Assembly: GCA_024195585.1 (NCBI GenBank)
Contig: SWBL01000025.1
Span: 180,757 to 244,756, forward strand
Direction: 5' to 3'
DNA from: Aureobasidium sp. EXF-3400
Taxonomy: Eukaryota > Ascomycota > Dothideomycetes > Dothideales > Saccotheciaceae
Length of the DNA stretch: 64,000 bases
How positions within the stretch are numbered: the stretch's first letter is position 1; each line of letters opens with the position of its first letter. The notes beneath the pieces are model-generated. The model saw only the letters and a list, made by a program, of their open reading frames with translations. It was not told the DNA's origin and did no database searches. Below are positions 58,339 through 64,000 of this stretch, piece after piece. Position numbers and translations under genes: made by a program.

Positions 58339-58540
58339 GACCAGATTTCATGGTCGAAACGAGCGTGATGGAGATGGATGATGGTATGCCGGGCTTTGGG
58401 ACAGGGTCATGACGAGCCGAGGCGCGGGAAGCTCCGCCGAATGTTTGCGACATGCGACAATCACCGGCGGTCGAATCTTTTTACTACTTGCACATCTTTC
58501 AAATCTTGACTCAAGTATTGCGTGATTGCAAAGAGACAAG
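58339..58540. promoter_or_regulatory. Divergent promoter, JmjC / CCDC25 homologue
   Basis: There are 202 bp between the two start codons. No TATA box. Both genes are likely housekeeping. Confidence 0.5.
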
Positions 58541-59411
58541 ATGGTCTACTACTTCACAAGCAACGTGACATCGCCGTCGGCGTACATTTACATGGGCAAG
58601 GACAAGGTCGAAAGTCAGCATCCACTCGTCGCATTCAACATACGAAGAAGTCACTGACTGGGCTGAAGACGAGGACCTGATCGCATACGGCTTCGAAGAG
58701 GATGTCTGGGTACGACTGACAGACATGCAATCGTCGCATATACCCGGCATCTGACTCCTTCTCACCACAGTTCCACGTCGACAACCTTTCCAGTGCTCAC
58801 GTCTACGTGCGTCTCCCCGATGGAGAGTCGTGGGAAGACATTCCCAAGCCGCTCTTGGAAGACTGCGCTCAGTTGACAAAAGCAAACTCGATCGAGGGTG
58901 AGAACGAACGACTGGAAGCGACATAGAACGAACACTGAGACGGCAACACAGGCAACAAGAAGGACAACATCACGATCATCTACACCCCTTGGTCGAACTT
59001 GAAGAAGGATGGTAGTATGGCCACCGGTCAGGTCGGTTTCAAGGACCAAAAGAAGGTCAAGCGCGTTTATGTGCCAAAACGCGAGAACCCCATCGTCAAC
59101 CGCCTGAACAAGACAAAGGTCGAAAAGTTCCCAGACTTTAGACAAGAGAAGGAAGATAGAGCCAAGGAGCTGAGAAAGAAGGACCGTTCGGTCATTGCAG
59201 AAAGAGTGTGTCTGTTCAGACCCCGAACTAAACGAGAAACACCCACTTACACAATTTTCAACAGGCAAAGGAAGAAGCTCGCATTGCACGTGAGAGAAAA
59301 GAGTTGGCATATCAGAGGGACCACGCATACGATGATTGGAATCAGGAGGAGCAGGTCATGGCTTCCAGCAACCAGAACCGCGATTCGGACTGGGAGGACG
59401 ATTTCATGTGA
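58541..59411 (+). CDS. CCDC25 homologue (NFACT-R domain protein)
   Basis: Five exons: 58541..58613, 58669..58709, 58771..58897, 58952..59205 and 59265..59411, giving 213 residues, very close to human CCDC25 (208). The start [20 protein letters not shown] and the joined blocks [76 protein letters not shown] and [10 protein letters not shown] match the NFACT-R (DUF814) fold of CCDC25 and yeast Jlp2. A basic Glu/Arg/Lys coiled coil and the acidic end WEDDFM follow. The yeast relative has no firm role. Animal CCDC25 has been described as a membrane-linked DNA sensor, a function unlikely to carry over. Intron 1 starts with GTCAGC, a poor donor, but the resulting frame restores the family sequence exactly. 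Confidence 0.9.
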
Positions 59412-60294
59412 GAGAATCCACATCTTGATAACGCTTAAACAAAATACAAAAGCAGTAAGTCAAGGGTCTGGCCATATGCATGCAACATCACATCGGTCTG
59501 GAGACTTGTGTCTCGCTCATGTCCGATCAGAGTCCATGGGCACAAGCAATTCAACGTCCGAAAAAGATACTCAAACGACTCATCTCGATTATGGACATCT
59601 GTAGGCGTATTAATTGACCGTATAGGCGAGACGGTGATGGGAATCTTGGCGAGAGCTCTAGACCGATTCTGGAAAGAGATACTCGGGCTTCGCGATGCAC
59701 CTGGAGGATGCTTCAGCCGCAACAAAACGGTATACACCTTAAACGATGTTCGGTTGCTACTCCGACTTCTCCTTGTCATGCAAACCGATGATCTAAGTTG
59801 ACTCCAATTGGAAGCACATGCTCAATCGCGCCTGCCCACTCTTCGAACTTTTCCAGGATCGGCAATTGGATCTTCATGAATCTCCGACGCATACATTCTA
59901 GAATTCACTCTGAGCGACGAACCGCTCCTCCAATTCTTACAGTCGACCATAGTCGATACAATTATGAGGCAATGCGACGCGAGAACGGTGGCCAGCCCCT
60001 ATGTATAAAGCCCTGGAACGTCGCACGGCCTGTCACAGAAGCCCCAACGGGCAAACGTTCAACGTATATATATTCGAATCAGCTACAACGGCGACTATAC
60101 AGCATATCAAGTCCGACAGCTATGGTCAAGTATACCCGTCAGCTGAATACACCTCTTGGCTTCTTATCGAGAAGACGAGAAAATTCGACAATGAGAATAT
60201 TCAGAAGAGTCACTGGTGTATAAAGGGTAAGGTCAGCGGCAGATATCCTTTCGATCCATCATCTGCAGTACTTTGCACTCAAGCTCTAGCAACA
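59412..60294. other. Intergenic stretch with TATA box at 60219..60225
   Basis: About 880 bp. Two opposed open frames near 59435-59800 overlap and neither has a recognised domain. TATAAAG at 60219..60225 lies about 70 bp before the ATG at 60295 and probably serves that gene. Confidence 0.45.
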
Positions 60295-62184
60295 ATGAAA
60301 GGCTCTCTTTTAGCCAGTGGCCTCGTATTCGGTGCTCTCGCATCATCGGTGGTTGCCAATCCTCTCGAAGGTCGTGCCTTGGGAATCCGCACAATCACCC
60401 AAACAGCGACCACAACGCAGACCAACACAGTCACCAAATACAACACATTGACACGAACTGTCACCGAGATTGAAAAAGAGATCATCAAGAAGACTAAGAC
60501 TAAGACGAAGACTGTCGTGAGCAGCACTACCCTCACCGTCGATCGCCCGATCACGGTGACGAAGACTTCGACTCGCAATGTTCCTGGGCCCACGACTACC
60601 AAGACCGTCGTCAGCAGTACTACTCTTGTTGTCAATCGCCCTACGACAGTCTATAAGACTTCTACTGCCGTTGTGACAAAGTCTCTCCCTCCCACAACTA
60701 TTCTGTCCACCAAGACTTTGCCTGTGTCGGTCTCGACTAAAGTCTTACCTGCTTCGACAATCGTCTCGACCAAGATCGTCCAGATTGCAGGTCCAACAGT
60801 TACCCGGACATCCATCAAGGCCTCTACAGTCTTTGCTCCGGCACAGATTGTGACTTCCTTCTTGACCGAGGAAATCCCAGGACCAACTATCACTGCTGTA
60901 AGCACCGCTTACGTCAACAATGGAAATGGAACATGTGGCTCGCCTTCCTCAATTGACGGCCGCAATATGACAACTTCAGCAATCCCATTCCCCACGCTGA
61001 CGGCCACTACTTCGTTCGACAACCTCAATATGACAATGACGGCCACATCATCCTCTGCGGCTACAAGCTCGGCGGCGATAGCATATGCCAACGTCAAAAC
61101 AGCCACTTGCAACAGTGCTCCGGCATACTATATCCAGATCAACAATTCAGGCACCGAAGTAGACGGTACAGTCCTCTGCAATCAAGGTGGCCCCAGCAGC
61201 AGCGGATCCTGGATGTATATGTACCCTCCTGCCTCAGCCGAATCTCTCGCCTCGCTAGGCGTTGGACCCATGATCCCGCAACCTTTCACATTCGATCAGG
61301 AGACTGGTGATCTAGTCAGCTACTGGAACAGCGGAGAGTCTCTGCGTGCCTATGTCACATCCGACGGCCGCGCCGGAAACGTTTTCTCAGGATCGTATGA
61401 TCCACCTCTGAGCTGTGGCCTAGAGGGTTCGACATTGGTCAACTGCGGCTCGAAGTTCACTGGCGCGTTCCAAATGGGCGTGAGAGTCGAGGGAAGCGGA
61501 TCTTGGTTGCATATGTTGAGGGTGGCGGGCGGTAACAGTTACGACTCTGATTATGATCATGACGCAACGTTTACCTTGATCCCGGCTTGTGACCTCAACA
61601 ATGTTGGCAGCAGTCCGTCATCCACAACCTCGTCTTCTACTATTGTCACAGCTTCCAGCACTTCCTCGTCTGCGGCTGCAACATCCAATACACCCTCCTA
61701 CGCCAACGTTATCACAGCTCAATGTGATAACCCGAAAGGATACTATATCGAGATCAACAACAGCGGCACAGCTTTCGATGGTACGGTCATGCTAAACGGA
61801 AATAAGGGTCAGCGTCGACAGTGGATGTTCTACCAGGCCCCCTCAGACTTGGTAACTCTTGGTCAACGGGCACCACAACCCTTCAACTTCGACAGTTCTA
61901 CTGGAATGCTTACAACAACCTGGAGCACTGGGGAGGCACTGAGTGTCTATGTCATTCAGAACGTCGACACTCGATCGGGCTTTATCAGCGCAGAAGATCC
62001 GGGATCATGGATGCTGATCTGCAGCCTGAGTGGCGATCAACTTGTCAATTGTCACGCGAGCGAAACACCATCCGAACAGGGTCTCAGAATTGAGTCTAAT
62101 GGTATGTTGCGCGCTGCCGGTGGCTACAACTACGAGAATGCACTGGACGCGACTTTCAGATTGATCCCAGCCTGCGATATCTAG
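60295..62184 (+). CDS. Secreted protein with Thr-rich stalk and duplicated C-terminal domain, function unknown
   Basis: A single exon of 629 residues starting MKGSLLASGLVFGALASSVV. The first 21 residues are a clear signal peptide. Residues about 30-200 are Thr/Val/Lys-rich with imperfect repeats (TKTVVSSTTLTVDRP, TKTVVSSTTLVVNRP, VSTKVLPASTIVSTK), likely O-glycosylated and cell-wall exposed. Two copies of one domain follow, at about 263-432 and 469-629. Shared positions include YANV, YYIxINNSGT, DGTV, PQPFxFDxxTG, a Trp-containing SxGExLxxYV, and ATFxLIPACD. Cysteines are conserved between copies. A Ser/Thr linker joins them. There is no C-terminal hydrophobic tail for a GPI anchor. The frame is open for 98 codons upstream of the ATG at 60295, but the signal peptide and TATA box fix the start. 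It may be a wall or adhesion protein; the fold is unknown to me. Confidence 0.85.
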   Translation: MKGSLLASGLVFGALASSVVANPLEGRALGIRTITQTATTTQTNTVTKYNTLTRTVTEIEKEIIKKTKTKTKTVVSSTTLTVDRPITVTKTSTRNVPGPTTTKTVVSSTTLVVNRPTTVYKTSTAVVTKSLPPTTILSTKTLPVSVSTKVLPASTIVSTKIVQIAGPTVTRTSIKASTVFAPAQIVTSFLTEEIPGPTITAVSTAYVNNGNGTCGSPSSIDGRNMTTSAIPFPTLTATTSFDNLNMTMTATSSSAATSSAAIAYANVKTATCNSAPAYYIQINNSGTEVDGTVLCNQGGPSSSGSWMYMYPPASAESLASLGVGPMIPQPFTFDQETGDLVSYWNSGESLRAYVTSDGRAGNVFSGSYDPPLSCGLEGSTLVNCGSKFTGAFQMGVRVEGSGSWLHMLRVAGGNSYDSDYDHDATFTLIPACDLNNVGSSPSSTTSSSTIVTASSTSSSAAATSNTPSYANVITAQCDNPKGYYIEINNSGTAFDGTVMLNGNKGQRRQWMFYQAPSDLVTLGQRAPQPFNFDSSTGMLTTTWSTGEALSVYVIQNVDTRSGFISAEDPGSWMLICSLSGDQLVNCHASETPSEQGLRIESNGMLRAAGGYNYENALDATFRLIPACDI

Positions 62185-62657
62185 AGATTAAGATAGTATC
62201 AACACGAGCCGCACTTTTAGAGAATGTTTGGTTACTTCGTAATAATTAAAATATGCTATTATCACGCTTACTCCTTGATAAATATCGCAGTGTCAATGAA
62301 TTCCTCTAGCTTTGGAACGCACAGTTTCCCCAGATCTCACGGACAAGTTCCAAAGCCCATTGGCACACAATGATCGATAGTCGCGACTGCTTAGAGACTT
62401 CCAAGAATTCTGGGAAGGAAGTAGGTAGGTAGTTGGTGCTCGGATGTGGTCAGAAATCTTGGCGCACAGCAAAGCCGAACTCAATGACAGAAATATTGGC
62501 CATAATTCGTCGCGTCGTTCTTTGTATACTATCATCAGTTTAGACATTTTCACTAAATAACTTTCATCACTTTCGTCGAATTCTCGTCATCGAACACTAC
62601 GTGGGACTCCAGTGTTATCAAGTTCCTTATCCTCGGGCACCAGGTCTCTCCAATCTT
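62185..62657. other. Intergenic stretch
   Basis: A 473-bp gap, AT-rich after the upstream stop. No gene is seen. Confidence 0.5.
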
Positions 62658-63485
62658 ATGCCGTGCCGTACCTTGGACATGTTTCAGAGATTTACCAGAA
62701 CAGTCCACCAAATTCACTTCCGAACATGGCCCCATGTCGAATTGCAGCGCTTCTTTACCGTTTCAGTGGCTTCAGGTGTTTGGCAACCCCCAGAGACACG
62801 CCAAAACGACCCTTACACAGGGAAGAATCCTGAGACTCGTCATCGCGAATATGTAAGGTTCAAGGAGAGATATAAGACAGACGCGACCTTCCGCACAAAG
62901 ATTCAGCTCAGGGTCAGAACGAGAACCCAAGCCCGGCGCGCGTTACTCAACGAGGAAGAGGAACATAAACGGATCCTGACAGAACGCTTTCGCCAGTGGC
63001 TCAAGCTAAGGCTGGAGAAGGGCGGGCTGCCAGATTGGGAAACTCATGTCCCAGAATTGGTAGACGATAGTATGGTCCGTCAATGCGTCAGCTGCGAGCG
63101 TGTGCATTACAAAGGCTGCACCAAGATCTGGTGGAGGAACAAACAAGATGATCAATACGAAGTGAGTGCAAGAAAGAGTCTCACAACATTTGCATCGTGT
63201 CCCGCAGCATGCACATCATCTATTTACGGATGCCATGCTCTTTTGCAACCTGAAATCTGATGGACATCTTTCAAAGCTCTGATGTCGCGTCTGCTCCTAA
63301 CATACTGATTTTATGTTTGCTTGTAGTGTTTCCCTTGTTTTACCAAAGACCTTTCGAAGGTCATTCCCAAAGGTTTCGAAGACGAGAGGCCATTCAAGTC
63401 CATCCTGGAGTGGAAAGAGAAACAAAATCAGACCCTGGAAGAAACATCCCCGAAGTCAGATCCTGGACCAGACTTTACGTCTTGA
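62658..63485 (+). CDS. Small basic protein with a CxxC-CxxC zinc-site-like motif, function unknown
   Basis: Two exons, 62658..63161 and 63327..63485, in phase 0 over a 165-nt intron, give 220 residues from MPCRTLDMFQRFTRTVHQ. A second ATG lies seven codons on (62679). The middle is strongly basic and helical (RFKERYKTDATFRTKIQLR; LLNEEEEHKRILTERFRQWL). The intron is placed so that CVSC (Cys143, Cys146) in exon 1 and CFPC (Cys169, Cys172) at the very start of exon 2 form a C-x2-C-x22-C-x2-C pattern, typical of a zinc-binding ribbon. This agreement is the main support for the gene model. Without splicing the frame runs on to 63260 with a Ser/Cys-rich tail and no second CxxC. I do not recognise the family. 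Confidence 0.55.
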
Positions 63486-63910
63486 CCAGTTCAGCCGAGT
63501 CTTTCGACACAGTGGCCGTGAGAGGTCTGCTTTGTCTCTGGATCAATCTTTGCCAGTATAGATGCTCCTGGACACAACTGCACAATATTGCAACGACATC
63601 CCCGTGGGTTACGCGTGCTTGAGAGACGATGACTACTCCGAATTCGGTACCTGTGCTTAACAGCCTCCCTTGTATTGCTTTCGACCCACCATCTCCTTAG
63701 GCATTTGAGAGCGGTCAGCGAGCCAGCAACTAGGCACAATTCTCGTTTACAGCCTATACTTAGATATGGATTCGACGAATATATCGCGCAACCAAGACCG
63801 ATCACTGTCTCGCAATCATTGATATGATCATCGTGTCGCAAAAAGGACACTACAACGGCCGGATAATCCTGATCGTTCACAAATAGATTAATCTCTCTGC
63901 AAAAAACAAA
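63486..63910. other. Intergenic stretch before 5S rRNA
   Basis: About 425 bp without a gene. On the minus strand the T-run at 63901..63906 directly follows the 5S gene and should act as its Pol III terminator. Confidence 0.5.
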
Positions 63911-64000
63911 ACATACAGCAGCAGGGATTCCCACGTGGTCACCCACCGTAGTACTAATCTGCCGTTCAACTGCTTATGTATGGCAGAGCGGACGGGATGC
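63911..64000 (-). rRNA. 5S rRNA gene, 3' part, cut by the window end
   Basis: Read on the minus strand the last 90 nt carry the hallmarks of fungal 5S rRNA: ATCCCGTCCGCTCTGCCATA, the loop region TGGGTGACCACGTGGGAATC, and the 3' end CTGCTGCTGTATGTT, which pairs in known genes with the ACATAC 5' end. The first roughly 30 nt lie beyond the window. A T-run terminator follows. A solitary 5S gene among protein genes is the dispersed arrangement known from many Pezizomycotina. Confidence 0.92.

Noticed and set aside
59435..59801. Opposed open frames of 97-114 codons
   Set aside because: They overlap on both strands and neither shows a domain or a leader.
63716..63726. cagcgagccag, matching part of the introner-like block
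   Set aside because: Eleven bases without the other two blocks or splice sites; treated as chance.

Overview
This window looks like a chromosome piece from a filamentous ascomycete (Pezizomycotina), most likely a Dothideomycete. The reasons are: about twenty densely packed genes with short GT-AG introns (46-66 nt in most cases), branch points of the CTAAC/CTGAC type, a dispersed single 5S rRNA gene rather than one inside an rDNA repeat, a giant leashin (Woronin-body tether) gene, and a pair of related long introns resembling the introner-like elements known from Dothideomycetes. The species cannot be fixed from the sequence alone. I see no transposon, CRISPR array or secondary-metabolite cluster.

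Layout. 0-3 kb: mitochondrial ribosomal protein uS17 and the mRNA 3'-end factor Rna15/CstF-64. 3.7-20.6 kb: one gene of two exons coding for a leashin of about 5,590 residues with thirteen Lys-rich repeats. 21-32 kb: housekeeping genes, namely the spliceosomal DEAH helicase Prp2/DHX16 (minus strand) divergent from Cft2/CPSF100, a low-complexity protein with a folded C-terminus, and a stomatin-like mitochondrial protein divergent from a U1-type zinc-finger splicing protein (WBP4-like). 33-34.6 kb: a conserved-looking protein of unknown function. 36-46 kb: a nine-exon peroxisomal alcohol oxidase, a CorA-type Mg2+ transporter (Alr/Mnr2) and a Zn2Cys6 transcription factor. 47-55 kb: a secreted GH11 xylanase, a 76-residue small protein, a peroxisomal copper amine oxidase and dipeptidyl peptidase III. 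55-64 kb: an unusual intron-containing tRNA-like gene, an mpaB/rubber-oxygenase-like protein, a JmjC-type dioxygenase divergent from a CCDC25 homologue, a secreted protein with a Thr-rich stalk and a duplicated domain, a small CxxC-CxxC protein, and the 3' part of a 5S rRNA gene running off the end.

How the genes relate. There is no operon logic, but two themes recur. One is RNA processing (Rna15, Cft2, Prp2, WBP4-like). The other is peroxisome biology: leashin anchors Woronin bodies, which are made from peroxisomes, and both the alcohol oxidase (ends ARL) and the copper amine oxidase (ends SKL) carry peroxisomal targeting signals and make hydrogen peroxide. Three gene pairs share short divergent promoters (174, 202 and 343 bp). 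The most unusual observations are the two homologous, hairpin-forming introns of the alcohol oxidase gene, the repeat architecture of leashin, and the 164-nt tRNA-like gene with UUCG hairpins in its presumed intron. All intron positions are my own readings of splice sites and reading frame, not transcript data.
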